A stretch of 64,000 nt of DNA from Pseudomonadota bacterium (lineage in GTDB: Bacteria > Pseudomonadota > Gammaproteobacteria > Steroidobacterales > Steroidobacteraceae): positions 124,001-188,000 of the forward strand of contig JAFAEQ010000073.1 of assembly GCA_023423935.1 (NCBI GenBank), given 5' to 3'. The position numbers and the translations under genes are program-made. The notes under the pieces are model-generated. The model had not been told where the DNA came from. It worked only from the letters and a program-made list of their open reading frames with translations, and searched no databases. This document shows positions 17,573 through 26,929 of this stretch, piece by piece. The first letter of the stretch is position 1. Every line of letters begins with the position of its first letter.

Positions 17573-18817
17573 TCAGTCGAAGACGGTGCGGCCGCCGAAG
17601 AGGGGTGCCTGAGCTCGTTCCTGCGCGATGAATTCGTCGAAGCTGGGTCCGCGCGCCACACGTTCGAGTCTGCGTGCCTGCGAGTCGAGCCGGCGAATCG
17701 CTGCAAGCTTCTCGTCGTTGCCGAGCTTCGCGTGATCGACCGCCTGCTTCAGCACACGGATCGTTTCGTCGTAGACCTTGAGCGGGACCGGAAACGGATG
17801 CCCATCCTTGCCGCCGTGCGCCATCGCAAAACGTGCGGGGTCGGAGAACCTTGACGGCGCGCCGTGAAGAACTTCGCTCACGAGCGCAAGCGACGCGACC
17901 GTTCGCGCGCCGATACCCGGCGTCAGTAGCAGCTCGGCATAGTCTTTCGGTCCTTGCTTCGCGGCTGCTGCGAGTGCGCCGTGCAGACGTTTCAGCACGA
18001 TATCGCTCGCTCGCACTTCATGATGAGCAGGCATCTGCAGATGAGGCAGTGGCGGCGCACTGTCGGCGAGCGGATCGTCGTCGGGAAACAGACTCAGTGC
18101 TGTGTTGCCGGAGTCGCGAAGTTTGCGCAGCACGCGAACGGTGAGATCGGGGCCGCCATGCACGAGCTCGAGCCCCGCTCGACGGTTGCGCTCGGCCCGC
18201 GCGTCGGCCAGGTTCACGATGTTCCCTTGATTGCGACCCTCGATGCCGCTGTGCGGCGACTCGAAGAACCCCGGAAGATTCTCCGACAACCAGTGGTAGC
18301 GTCGTGCTTCGCCGCGCGCGTCATTCATACCCTGCTGGACGACGCACCAGTCGCCACTCGATGTGACGACGAAGGAATGCAGATAAAGATCGAAGCCATC
18401 CTGAACGGCGGCGCTGTCGATCTTCGCGATCAGCCGGCTCGTTTTCGCAAGCGCATGCGCGTCGAGTCCCAGCCGATCGCCGAGTGTGGCGAGCTCCTGC
18501 GGTGTCTTGCGCGAGTGCGTTCCTTTGCCGCCGCAGATATAGATGCCGAGCTCGGGTCCGAGCGGTGCGAGCCCGCGCTTCAGTGCGCCCATCACGCTCG
18601 TCGTGATGCCTGACGAATGCCAGTCCATGCCCATGACGGCGCCGAAGGATTGAAACCAGAATGGGTGCGCGAGCCGGCGCAGCACTTCTTCGCGCCCGTA
18701 GTGGTGCACGATGGCCTCGACGATCACGCGACCCAGCTTCTCCATGCGCATTGCCAGCCACGGCGGCACCCGCCCGCCATGAAGTGGAAGATCCGCACTG
18801 CCAGTTCGCTGAGCCAT
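17573..18817 (-). CDS. DUF763 domain-containing protein
   Basis: Conserved protein (414 aa) of the DUF763 family (COG1415), unknown function. The family N-terminus is clear: GSADLPLHGGRVPPWLAMRM, followed by the glycine-rich ICGGKGTHSRKTP and the SFVVTSSGDWCVVQQGMN block. A helix-hairpin-helix-like segment, LLTPGIGARTVASLALV (about residue 300), resembles DNA glycosylase-type motifs, hinting at nucleic-acid contact. It is full length with the start at ATG 18817. Some family members sit near repair genes; nothing nearby confirms that. Confidence 0.82.
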   Translation of the reverse strand: MAQRTGSADLPLHGGRVPPWLAMRMEKLGRVIVEAIVHHYGREEVLRRLAHPFWFQSFGAVMGMDWHSSGITTSVMGALKRGLAPLGPELGIYICGGKGTHSRKTPQELATLGDRLGLDAHALAKTSRLIAKIDSAAVQDGFDLYLHSFVVTSSGDWCVVQQGMNDARGEARRYHWLSENLPGFFESPHSGIEGRNQGNIVNLADARAERNRRAGLELVHGGPDLTVRVLRKLRDSGNTALSLFPDDDPLADSAPPLPHLQMPAHHEVRASDIVLKRLHGALAAAAKQGPKDYAELLLTPGIGARTVASLALVSEVLHGAPSRFSDPARFAMAHGGKDGHPFPVPLKVYDETIRVLKQAVDHAKLGNDEKLAAIRRLDSQARRLERVARGPSFDEFIAQERAQAPLFGGRTVFD

Positions 18818-18905
18818 CGTGCGAGCGTGGAGATCTGCTGGATGCCGGTCAAGCGGCGGGAGGAGGAATCTTTACTCGATGGGGGATACGCGAATACGGA
18901 TGAAG

Positions 18906-19235
18906 AACCGGATCTCCACGGGGATCACCGGGTGCACGGGGGAAGGAGCCGGATTTCACCGAGATCACAGAGCGCACAGAGATTGGGTCACATCACTCCA
19001 TCACCGCCATCACGGAGCAAGACCCAGATTTCCACGGGGTGCACGGGGATCACAGGGTCGGAAAAGAATCCGGAGTTCACACAGAGATCACAGAGTACAC
19101 AGAGTTTCGAAGAGCGACGCGTCAGCATCACTGATATCACTGCCATGCGCGCGTCTCTGACGGTATGCACTCAGCTCTTCTCCAAACCCTGTGGCCCCCG
19201 TGAGCCCCGTGGAGATTCTGGTCCGTGATCGGTGA
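18906..19235. repeat. Composite nonamer repeats, two forward units and one inverted partial
   Basis: Forward units start near 18911 and 19029 (CAGATTTCCACGGGG), each with CACGGGG, CACAGAG and CATCAC words. The second keeps GAGCGACGCGTCAGC. An inverted partial copy follows at about 19168-19235 (CTGTGGCCCCCGTGAGCCCC, then GTGGAG). These occupy the whole gap between the DUF763 start and the double esterase stop; no gene is seen there. Confidence 0.8.
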
Positions 19236-19252
19236 CGCGTCAGCCCCACCTA

Positions 19253-21253
19253 TCAGCTCTTGTTCACCTTTCTCGCGCTCGGATCTGAACTCGGGGGAGG
19301 TGCGCGATCGACACTTGCTGGCGGGCCGAGAATTTCGGTGAGGATCGGCTTCAGCGCATCGGCCCAGATCTGATAGCCCTTCGGTGCGAGATGCAGGAGG
19401 TCGGGATCGGTCATGCCTTCGTGGAGCTTGCCGTTAGCATCGGCGAGTTGGCTATTGATGTTGACGAAGCGGATCGATTTGCCGTTCGCGAGTTTCGCCA
19501 GGTTGGCGTTGATGGCATCGATCACCGGCATGACAGCTATGTTGTCGTTGCGGGGCGTGATGCCCATGACGACGATGGTCGCGTTCGGCGCCTTCTTTCG
19601 TGCGGTATCGATGATTGCCTTGATGCCGCGCGTGACGTCGGCGACGCGCGGGTCGTCGCCGATGGGCGTGATCTTTCCGACGTTGTTCGTTCCCGCCATG
19701 AGAACGATGACTTTCGGATTCACGCCGTCCAGTTCGCCGTGCTCCAGGCGCCAGAGAATGTTCTGGGTGCGATCGGCGCCCCAGCCGAAGTCGGCGGCGT
19801 TCCAGCCTGTGAAGTTCTTGTTCCAGTTCTCGAGCAGCGGTTTGTACTGCTCGTCGCTCGTGCCCCATCGACGCGTGATGGAATCACCTAGGAAGTACAC
19901 GTCGGTCTGACCTTGGGTCTTCTTGGTCAGCAGTTCGTCATGTACGGCGATCGAGTTGCTGTCGAGCCGCGGGCTGGGTTTGTCCGCAGGTTCGTCGATC
20001 GCCATGCCGGAGGCGAGCGTGCGCAGCCACTCCGCGGAGCGCTGCGTATACGGAGCCTGTTGCTCGGCGGTCGCCTGATGATTGTGAGGCGCATCGATCA
20101 TCGGCACGGCTTCCTTGTACGCCTTGATCTGGTTGTAGACGACAAAGAGTCCCGCCGGCGGTGAAACCCTGTCGATGAAGCCCATCGACATCAGAGTCGG
20201 GACTTTGATGTTCATCGCACAGTTGACCGTGTCGAAGTACGGCGCCGTCGCCATGGCCTTCGGATTGTCCGATGGCCAGAACGGATAACCGGACGCGCGA
20301 CCGTGCAGAGGACCGTTCGCATCCGCACCGGCGGCGACATGCACGATGACGTGCGTCACTTTCGGATTCAGGCTTGCTGCGCAGAGGCTCTGTTGGCCGC
20401 CCATACTGATGCCATTGGCGACGAGTGTCTTGCCGTCCCAGTCTGGACGACTCGCGAGATATTCGATTGCGCGATAGTCGGCGAGATACATCTGCAGGAA
20501 ATAGTTCTTGTCGCGGTTCTCGCGCTCGATGGAGTTGTACTCCTTGAGCTCCTGCGGAAGCGCGTCGTAGTACGCCTTCGGTTGATCGGGAAGAACGTCG
20601 TGCGGTTCGATGTTCACGGCGAGCCAGCCTTCAGCGGCACGATCCGTCACCCATTCTCGCTGCAGGGGATACGGTGGACTGGCCCACTGGAAAATCGCGA
20701 GGCCAGGGAAGCGGCCGGCCCGCTTCGGACGCGCCAACTGACCATAGATGTGCTTGCCGTCCACGTGATTCATCTTGAAGATGTAGTAATCGACATCGGG
20801 ACGACCGCTGTCCTTTGGCGTGAGCTCCACATTCATCGGCACCTGCTCGAGACGCGCGATCTTCTCGGCCCAGAACTTGTCGAAGTCGCGCGGCTTGGGA
20901 ATCGCAGGCTTCAGCGCTTCGGGAGCGACGGCGGCGCCAGCGAGAACAGGTTTGTAATCAGGCCTCGATCCCTTGATCTCGAGCAGCAGCATCGCAGGCT
21001 CATCGAGCTGAGCATCGATCGTGACAGCGGACGACGCATCGAGCGTGCCGCTCTTCACGATCTCCTGATCGTTCTTTTTCAGCACGTAGCTGTAAGTGCC
21101 ATTGGCGGAGGAGGTGGGCGTGACCGTCCACCCTGCGCGTTCACCGACTTTGTAGATGCCGGTGCCGTTCAACGGCGTGAACGTGAAATCCTCTGCGAAA
21201 CTCGAGACAGCGCCGAGCGCGAGCAATACGACGACAAGTCGCGAAAGCAGCAT
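19253..21253 (-). CDS. Secreted AXE1 acetyl esterase fused to SGNH/GDSL hydrolase
   Basis: Two-domain exported esterase (666 aa) with a signal peptide (LLSRLVVVLLALGAVSSFA). After a beta-rich region, an alpha/beta-hydrolase of the acetylxylan esterase type spans about residues 120-410, with nucleophile elbow NGISMGGQQSL and a distal DAPHNHQ histidine. An SGNH hydrolase spans about 440-645, with block I YFLGDSITRRW, GTNNV and the catalytic DLLHLAPKGY. It probably removes O-acetyl groups from polysaccharides. An AGGAGAA ribosome site precedes ATG 21253. The two-esterase fusion is unusual. Confidence 0.85.
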   Translation of the reverse strand: MLLSRLVVVLLALGAVSSFAEDFTFTPLNGTGIYKVGERAGWTVTPTSSANGTYSYVLKKNDQEIVKSGTLDASSAVTIDAQLDEPAMLLLEIKGSRPDYKPVLAGAAVAPEALKPAIPKPRDFDKFWAEKIARLEQVPMNVELTPKDSGRPDVDYYIFKMNHVDGKHIYGQLARPKRAGRFPGLAIFQWASPPYPLQREWVTDRAAEGWLAVNIEPHDVLPDQPKAYYDALPQELKEYNSIERENRDKNYFLQMYLADYRAIEYLASRPDWDGKTLVANGISMGGQQSLCAASLNPKVTHVIVHVAAGADANGPLHGRASGYPFWPSDNPKAMATAPYFDTVNCAMNIKVPTLMSMGFIDRVSPPAGLFVVYNQIKAYKEAVPMIDAPHNHQATAEQQAPYTQRSAEWLRTLASGMAIDEPADKPSPRLDSNSIAVHDELLTKKTQGQTDVYFLGDSITRRWGTSDEQYKPLLENWNKNFTGWNAADFGWGADRTQNILWRLEHGELDGVNPKVIVLMAGTNNVGKITPIGDDPRVADVTRGIKAIIDTARKKAPNATIVVMGITPRNDNIAVMPVIDAINANLAKLANGKSIRFVNINSQLADANGKLHEGMTDPDLLHLAPKGYQIWADALKPILTEILGPPASVDRAPPPSSDPSARKVNKS

Positions 21254-21426
21254 CTTGTTCTTCTCCTGGACAGGGCGGTCATACAGGCGTCAACGGCATG
21301 CTGCCGCGGCATGCGCCCGCAGCAATCTGCCACAGTCCTGTCCAGGGTGTAAGGCCTGACCGTGCGTTCCGAACGCAGCCCGGGCCACCATCGATACGGC
21401 AATTAGACCTTCGGCGACACAGCGCT

Positions 21427-21639
21427 TCAGTTCGACAACGTCTGAGCGTTCTTGCCTTGCTCTTGCATCAAACGCGCGAGGCGATCCGCCTCGCTGGCAT
21501 TGCGGCGCTGCTGTTCGGTAGGCGCAAAGGAGTGAACGCCAATCGCGCCCACAGGTGTGAACAACGCTTTCGTTTGCGGAGTGCTCACACAGCCTGCGCT
21601 CATAAGCGCAATGATTGTCGCGGCGATAATCCGTTTCAT
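21427..21639 (-). CDS. Small putative lipoprotein
   Basis: A 70-residue protein starting MKRIIAATIIALMSAGC. The hydrophobic stretch ending in SAGC resembles a lipoprotein signal, although the -3 residue (S) is not the usual Leu. The rest is hydrophilic with no known domain. ATG 21639 is preferred over upstream ATGs because GGAG lies 7 nt upstream and the signal is then N-terminal. It is followed at lower coordinates by the double esterase gene. Confidence 0.6.
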   Translation of the reverse strand: MKRIIAATIIALMSAGCVSTPQTKALFTPVGAIGVHSFAPTEQQRRNASEADRLARLMQEQGKNAQTLSN

Positions 21640-21825
21640 ATACATCTCCATTGGCGAACCCACGAATACAACGTGTGAGCGCTCAGATGGTTTTCAAATA
21701 ATTCGATCCGCGCGAAGTGCTGTGGTTCTGAAAACTACGCTGAACAAATATTCACGGCACTCATGGAACCGTCCTCAAGGGACGTGAGCATTGATTGTCG
21801 CTGGATGGATACGTGGGGGAGGAAC

Positions 21826-22405
21826 CAGTGATGGCGGTGATGTCAGTGATGGAAGTGATGGCGGGGATGGAGCGGCTCGAGCTCGCGATGGATGTGTGAA
21901 CTCCGGATCTTCTCCGCCCCTGTGACCCCCGTGCACCCCGTGGAGATCTGATTCTTATCCGAGTGATGAAAGTGATGGCAGTGATGCGGGTGACGAGGCG
22001 CTGACGCGTCGCTCTTCGAACTCTGTGCGCCTGTGACCTCGGTGTGAGTTCCGGATTCTTCTCCGCCCCAGTGACCCCCGTGCGCCCCGTGGAGATCTGA
22101 ATTCTTAATTTGAGTGATGGCAGTGATGTAGTGATGTAGTGATGGTAGTGATGAGGCGCTGTCGCTCTTAGAACTCTGTGCGCTCTGTGATCTCTGTGTG
22201 AACTCCGGATTCTTCTCTAGCCCAGTGCCCCCGTGCGCCCCGTGGAGATCTGATTCTTATCCGAGTGACGAAAGTGATGGCGGTGATGTGAGTGATGAGG
22301 CGCCGACGCGTCGCTCTCGAACTCTGTGCACTCTGTGATCTCTGTGTGAAATCCGGATTCTTCTCCGATCCCAGTGATCCCCGCGCACCCCGTGGAGATC
22401 TAACT
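21826..22405 (-). repeat. Tandem array of the composite nonamer repeat (four units, inverted orientation)
   Basis: Four units end with GTGGAGATCT at about 21942, 22092, 22244 and 22394, a steady period of 150-152 bp. Each has GTGATGNNN words, a GACGCGTC-type spacer (decayed in one unit), CTCTGTGNN words, CCGGATTCTTCTC and CCCCGTGNN words. Conserved spacers with variable words give the array its character. The rest of 21640-22459 contains no gene. Confidence 0.9.
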
Positions 22406-22420
22406 CTTTACAGACGACCA

Positions 22421-22446
22421 GCGGGCACCCACAACCGGGTGCCCGC
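22421..22446 (-). terminator. Hairpin after the molybdenum hydroxylase operon
   Basis: A perfect 10-bp stem GCGGGCACCC/GGGTGCCCGC with a 6-nt loop lies 14 nt past the stop of the minus-strand gene at 22460. There is no T-run, so it may be an RNA-stabilising hairpin rather than a full intrinsic terminator. Confidence 0.5.
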
Positions 22447-22459
22447 GCGAAGCCTCCTG

Positions 22460-24727
22460 CTAGATCGTAAACCCCTCGCGAGCCAACGGGAGCGAGCGAA
22501 CGCGATGGCCCGAGGCGGCGAAGATCGCGTTGCAGATCGCAGGAGCCACTGGGGGGAAGGCGGGTTCGCCGACGCCGGTCGGTGTGTAGTCGCTCTGAAT
22601 GAAGTGCGTTTCGACTTGGGGCTGCTTGCCCATGCGCAGGATGGGATAGCGATCGAAGTTGGTCTCCTGGATGCGGCCATTCTCGATGCCGAGTTCGAGG
22701 CCCATCATGGTGCTGATGCCATCGATCACGCAGCCTTCGCACTGGTTCTCGGCGCCGCTCATGTTGATGATAGGGCCGATGTCGCCTGCAACGACGACCT
22801 TGTGCACGGTGAGTTTCTTGTTTGCATCGACGCTCACGTCGGCGACTTCTGCGAAATGGCCGGCGTGACTGAAATGGAAGGCGAGGCCCAGGCCGCGACC
22901 CTTCGGCATCGGTTTGCCCCAGCCTGCTTTTTCTGCGGCGAGCTTGATCACGCCAATCGCGCGGGCGGTGTTCAGTGAGAACTCATCGCCAGGCTTCAAC
23001 CAGCGCGGTTCGCCCATGATCTCGAGCAGAAACTCGAGATGATCGCGATTCGCTGCGACCGAAAGCTCATGCAGGAAGCTCTGGATCGGAAAAGCAATTG
23101 CGCTCGAGCGCGGCGCACGCCAAGGGCCGCACGGGATCTGCAGCGGCAACTTCGTCTGCGTCATCCGGAAGTTCGGCACGAGCGGGGCGGGGAATTCTTC
23201 CGGCGCCATGTTGCCGCCGCTCACCGGCGTCTTTCCGTCGGCACTGAAGGTGATGAAATGGTTTTGCCAGGCGACGAGCTTGCCGTTCCTGTCGACGGCT
23301 CCTTTGAATGAATGAAAGCCGCCGACGCGATAGAAGTCGTGCTGCATGTCGTCTTCGCGCGTCCATTGCAGCTTCACCGGCACGCCGGCTTGCTTCGAGA
23401 TCTGCGCGACTTCGCACATGTAGTCGTTCATGAGGCGGCGTCCGAACCCGCCGCCGACGCGCGTCTGATGGATGGTGACCTTGTCCGGCGCAATGCCGAG
23501 CACGCCGGCGACGAGCTTCAGGGCGCCATCCGGCGTCTGGCTCGGCGCCCAGATCTCGACCGCGCCATCGCGATACCACGCCGTGCAGTTCTGCGGCTCG
23601 AGCGGCGCATGCGAAATGAACGGATAGCTGTAGAACGACTCGACGACTTTCGCATCGGCCATCGCCTTGTCGACATCGCCGATGTCGGTGAGCGTCTCGG
23701 CGCCCGATTGCGACTTGAGTTTCTGGGCTTGTGCGACCGCAGCGCTCCAGCTGTCTTTCGATGCGGTGGACTCGTCCCAGTCGACTTTGAGTTTCTTGCG
23801 AGCGCTCATTGCGGCCCAGGTCGAGTTGGCGAGGATCGCAACTCCGGGCATGACTTCCGTGGGTTTGCCCGTGCCTTCGACGATGAAGGCGTTCGTGACG
23901 CCGGGCAGCTTCTTGATCTCCTCGAGATTCGCCGAGCGCGGTTTGCCGCCGACCGCAGGACATTTTTCGAACACGGCGAACTGCATGTTCGGGATCACCT
24001 GATCGATGCCGAACAACGGCTGACCGGTGACAACCTGCAGGTTGTCGACGCCGGGAATGCGCTTGCCGAGCAGGCGATAGTCCTTGCGCTCCTTGAGCTT
24101 CAGCGCCTTCTCATCTGGGACGGGCAGCTCGGCGGCTTTGCTGGCGAGCTCGCCGTACGTGGCGGTGCGACCGCTGGCTTTGTGCGTCACGACGCTGTTC
24201 GCGGTCGTGAGCTCCGCTTCCGGAACGTTCCACTGCCTGGCTGCTGCGGAAACGAGCATGGCGCGGCCTGCGGCGCCGGCGCGACGCAACTGATCCCATG
24301 AGGTGGGAATCGAACGTGAACCGCCCGCGCTCTGGCGGCCGAAGACTGCCGGATTGATCGCGGCCTGCTCGACCTTTACTCGCGACCAGTCCGCATCGAG
24401 CTCCTCCGCGATGATCATCGGGAACGCAGTCTTGATGCCTTGTCCGATCTCCGGGCCTTTGGACACGATCACGATGGTGCCGTCCGGCGCGATGCGCAGG
24501 AATGCATTCGGCACGAAGTCCTTCGCCGCGGAATCGTTCGTCGCGAATGCGACGGATCGATCGCCGATGTAGAACGCGAGGACGAGACCTGCTCCAGTCA
24601 GTCCGGACACTTTGATGAAAGAGCGGCGCGATAAGCCCGCAACGCGCGTTGCCTGAGCTTCGGCGCTCTCCATGATGGCTCGCACGTCTGCATCGGCGAG
24701 CTGCAACGATTGTTCGATGGCGCTCAT
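22460..24727 (-). CDS. Molybdenum hydroxylase large subunit (IorB / aldehyde dehydrogenase type)
   Basis: Molybdopterin-cytosine-dinucleotide subunit of a xanthine-dehydrogenase-family enzyme (755 aa), most like isoquinoline 1-oxidoreductase beta. A twin-arginine signal (LSRRSFIKVSGLTGAG) near residue 33 predicts periplasmic export of the folded complex. Cofactor-contact motifs include GPEIGQGIKTAFPMI, TRVGGGFGRRL and the C-terminal GVGEPAFPPVAPAICNAI. A longer open frame upstream shadows the small subunit; ATG 24727 gives the proper leader. The small subunit lies 8 bp upstream. No FAD subunit or maturation factor is in the window. The substrate is unknown. Confidence 0.88.
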   Translation of the reverse strand: MSAIEQSLQLADADVRAIMESAEAQATRVAGLSRRSFIKVSGLTGAGLVLAFYIGDRSVAFATNDSAAKDFVPNAFLRIAPDGTIVIVSKGPEIGQGIKTAFPMIIAEELDADWSRVKVEQAAINPAVFGRQSAGGSRSIPTSWDQLRRAGAAGRAMLVSAAARQWNVPEAELTTANSVVTHKASGRTATYGELASKAAELPVPDEKALKLKERKDYRLLGKRIPGVDNLQVVTGQPLFGIDQVIPNMQFAVFEKCPAVGGKPRSANLEEIKKLPGVTNAFIVEGTGKPTEVMPGVAILANSTWAAMSARKKLKVDWDESTASKDSWSAAVAQAQKLKSQSGAETLTDIGDVDKAMADAKVVESFYSYPFISHAPLEPQNCTAWYRDGAVEIWAPSQTPDGALKLVAGVLGIAPDKVTIHQTRVGGGFGRRLMNDYMCEVAQISKQAGVPVKLQWTREDDMQHDFYRVGGFHSFKGAVDRNGKLVAWQNHFITFSADGKTPVSGGNMAPEEFPAPLVPNFRMTQTKLPLQIPCGPWRAPRSSAIAFPIQSFLHELSVAANRDHLEFLLEIMGEPRWLKPGDEFSLNTARAIGVIKLAAEKAGWGKPMPKGRGLGLAFHFSHAGHFAEVADVSVDANKKLTVHKVVVAGDIGPIINMSGAENQCEGCVIDGISTMMGLELGIENGRIQETNFDRYPILRMGKQPQVETHFIQSDYTPTGVGEPAFPPVAPAICNAIFAASGHRVRSLPLAREGFTI

Positions 24728-24735
24728 GTGCAACC

Positions 24736-25197
24736 TCACTCGTGAGAGGCCTTGGCGGCGGCGTGAATGGCTTTGCGAATCCGGATGTAGGTGCCGCAGC
24801 GGCAGAGATTTCCGCTCATGGCTGCATCGATCTGCGCATCGCTCGGATTGGGGTTTCGCGTCAGCAGTGCCGTTGCGCTCATGATCTGGCCGGCCTGACA
24901 GTAGCCGCATTGAGCCACGTCGTTGTCCATCCAGGCCTGCTGCACGGCATTGAGTTTGCCGTTCTCCGCGAGACCTTCGATGGTGGTCACCTGCTGACCG
25001 ACGACAGCGCTGACAGGCAACACACAGGATCGCGTCGCGGTGCCGTTCAGATGCACGGTGCAGGCCCCGCATTGAGCGATCCCGCAGCCGTACTTGGTGC
25101 CGACGAGGTTCAGGTGATCCCGCAACACCCAGAGCAGCGGCGTTTCAGGGTCCAATTCGCCGAGATCGTGTTGTTTGCCGTTGACATGAATCTGCAT
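24736..25197 (-). CDS. (2Fe-2S)-binding small subunit of molybdenum hydroxylase (IorA type)
   Basis: Iron-sulfur subunit (153 aa) passing electrons from the molybdenum centre. The plant-ferredoxin-type cluster ligands appear in YGCGIAQCGACTVHLNG and a downstream Cys. The second, all-helical cluster domain is CGYCQAGQIM followed by GNLCRCGTY. ATG 25197 gives the family start MQIHVNGK. It is the promoter-proximal partner of the large subunit. It has no Tat signal, so it would be exported bound to the large subunit. Confidence 0.9.
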   Translation of the reverse strand: MQIHVNGKQHDLGELDPETPLLWVLRDHLNLVGTKYGCGIAQCGACTVHLNGTATRSCVLPVSAVVGQQVTTIEGLAENGKLNAVQQAWMDNDVAQCGYCQAGQIMSATALLTRNPNPSDAQIDAAMSGNLCRCGTYIRIRKAIHAAAKASHE

Positions 25198-25342
25198 GGC
25201 GAACCTCCCCTGATGAAACTCGCCCGATTGTTCCACGGGCGTAGGAGTCGGGACAATGCGACATTGGAAGGGTTCCCTTCGAGGCAGCGGAACACCGAAT
25301 TTACGCAGGACGTTTTGTGAACAGGCAAGCGGAGGGACATCC

Positions 25343-25588
25343 ATGCGTGCATTCCTGATCGCAGTTGGAATTCTGTCGTGGGTCATGGCGCTGTCCGTGA
25401 TCCTGATTTTTGCGGAAAGCGGCGGCGCGCTGACGGCTATCGCAGCAGGCGTTTTCGCGGCAGTGGCTGTTATCGCCCTGAGCTCCGAGCGCATTCTGAA
25501 AACGCTCGAGGACATCCGTGATTCGCGCGTGCCGGTGCGCCGCGTTACACGCGAGAGAGTCATGGCGGTACCTGTGTCCTCATCTTGA
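25343..25588 (+). CDS. Small two-helix membrane protein
   Basis: An 81-residue protein with two adjacent transmembrane segments (FLIAVGILSWVMALSVILIF and LTAIAAGVFAAVAVIAL) and a basic C-terminal tail. GGAGGGA lies just upstream of ATG 25343. No family is recognised. It ends 25 bp before a strong intrinsic terminator, which suggests a monocistronic unit. Confidence 0.6.
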   Translation: MRAFLIAVGILSWVMALSVILIFAESGGALTAIAAGVFAAVAVIALSSERILKTLEDIRDSRVPVRRVTRERVMAVPVSSS

Positions 25589-25613
25589 GGGTTGCACTCA
25601 CGGCGGAAAACGG

Positions 25614-25640
25614 CGGGGCCTGCGGGCCCCGTTTTTTTTT
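25614..25640 (+). terminator. Rho-independent terminator
   Basis: A 7-bp GC stem CGGGGCC/GGCCCCG with loop TGCG is followed by a run of nine T (25632-25640). It ends the small membrane protein transcript. Confidence 0.88.
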
Positions 25641-25845
25641 GAGGCGAAGATGAAGATGCAGCTCGCTGATCGTGCGAAACCGCGGTTGTTTCGCCGTGAT
25701 GCGATTTTGTCCAGTGCAACGGCAGCTTCGGCGGCGCGAAATTCTGTTGCGCAGAGCTTGCGATGCGGGAACCCTGTGGAAAGCGGATATCAGCGTCGAG
25801 TGTGTGTCAGGTACCATTTCGATATCCATTTGCGGGAGATCGACA

Positions 25846-26898
25846 TTGAGTGACCTTCAGAGCCTGACTGCCGGCGCGATTCAGGCCGACGTTGTAATCA
25901 TCGGGGCGGGTCCGTGCGGACTGTTTCAGATCTTCGAGCTCGGGCTGCTCGGAATTCACGCGCACGTCGTGGACTCGCTCAAGCACCCGGGCGGGCAGTG
26001 CAGCGAGCTTTATCCGGAGAAGCCGATCTATGACATTCCGGCACTTCCGGTCTGCGGTGCGCAGGAGCTGGTGGACCGGCTGCTGGAGCAGGCGAAACCG
26101 TTCAATGCGCAGTTTCACATGGGAGAGGAAGTCACCGAGTTGCAGGTGCTCGAGGATCACACCTTCCTGCTGCGCACGTCGCTCGCGACGCGCTTTCATA
26201 CCAAGACCGTGATCATCGCGGGCGGCCTGGGTTCGTTCCAGCCGCGACGGCTGGGCGTCGAGGGCAGCGAAGCCTTCGAAGGCAAGAACGTGCATTACAA
26301 GGTGAAGAGTGCGAGCGACTTCATCGGCAAGCGTCTGGCCATTTTCGGTGGCGGCGATTCCGCGCTCGACTGGACGCTCGAGTTTGCCGGCAAGGCGAGC
26401 AGCCTCACCCTCGTGCATCGTCGTCCCGAATTTCGTGCCGCACCCGCATCGGTCGCACGCATGCGCGATCTGGTTTCTCACGGCAGCATCAACTACGTCG
26501 AAGCGATTGCACACTCCGTGATCGCGGAAGGCGATCATTTCCGCGGAGTGCGAGTGAAGCGCGCCGACGGGCAGTTGCAGGATATCGAGGCGGATCACGC
26601 TCTGGTGTTCTTCGGACTGCACCCCAAGCTCGGGCCGATCGCGCAGTGGGGTCTCACCATCGACAAACGCGCAATCCAGGTCGATACCGAAAAATTCCAG
26701 ACCAACATCCCGGGAGTCTTCGCCGTGGGCGACATCAATACGTATCCCGGCAAGAAGAAACTGATCCTGTCCGGATTCCACGAAGCCGCGCTAGCAGCCT
26801 TCGCCGTCGCAGCCCATCTGAATCCCTCCAAGAAGATCCCGCTCCAGTACACGACGACCAGCCCGATCATGCACAAGCGGCTGGGGGTGCCGGACTGA
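25846..26898 (+). CDS. Ferredoxin/flavodoxin-NADP+ reductase, TrxR-like (paralog 1)
   Basis: FAD- and NADP-binding reductase (350 aa) of the YumC-like type. The FAD Rossmann motif is IIGAGPCGLFQIFELGL, followed by the family block GGQCSELYPEKPIYDIP. The NADP domain has FGGGDSALDW with HRRPEFRA (phosphate recognition), and the second FAD contact is FAVGDINTYPGKKKL. A TTG at 25846 preceded by GGGAG is the likeliest start; the frame is open further upstream but without homologous sequence. It precedes the sulfite reductase, so it probably supplies reduced ferredoxin. A close paralog lies at 37010. Confidence 0.85.
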   Translation: MSDLQSLTAGAIQADVVIIGAGPCGLFQIFELGLLGIHAHVVDSLKHPGGQCSELYPEKPIYDIPALPVCGAQELVDRLLEQAKPFNAQFHMGEEVTELQVLEDHTFLLRTSLATRFHTKTVIIAGGLGSFQPRRLGVEGSEAFEGKNVHYKVKSASDFIGKRLAIFGGGDSALDWTLEFAGKASSLTLVHRRPEFRAAPASVARMRDLVSHGSINYVEAIAHSVIAEGDHFRGVRVKRADGQLQDIEADHALVFFGLHPKLGPIAQWGLTIDKRAIQVDTEKFQTNIPGVFAVGDINTYPGKKKLILSGFHEAALAAFAVAAHLNPSKKIPLQYTTTSPIMHKRLGVPD

Positions 26899-26929
26899 GG
26901 CGCGGCGCGCGAGGCGCGCTACGCAGGCG

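Noticed and set aside
15283..22405. Regularly spaced repeats as a CRISPR array
   Set aside because: Units are about 150 bp and internally repetitive, with no constant short repeat alternating with unique spacers; no cas genes in the window.
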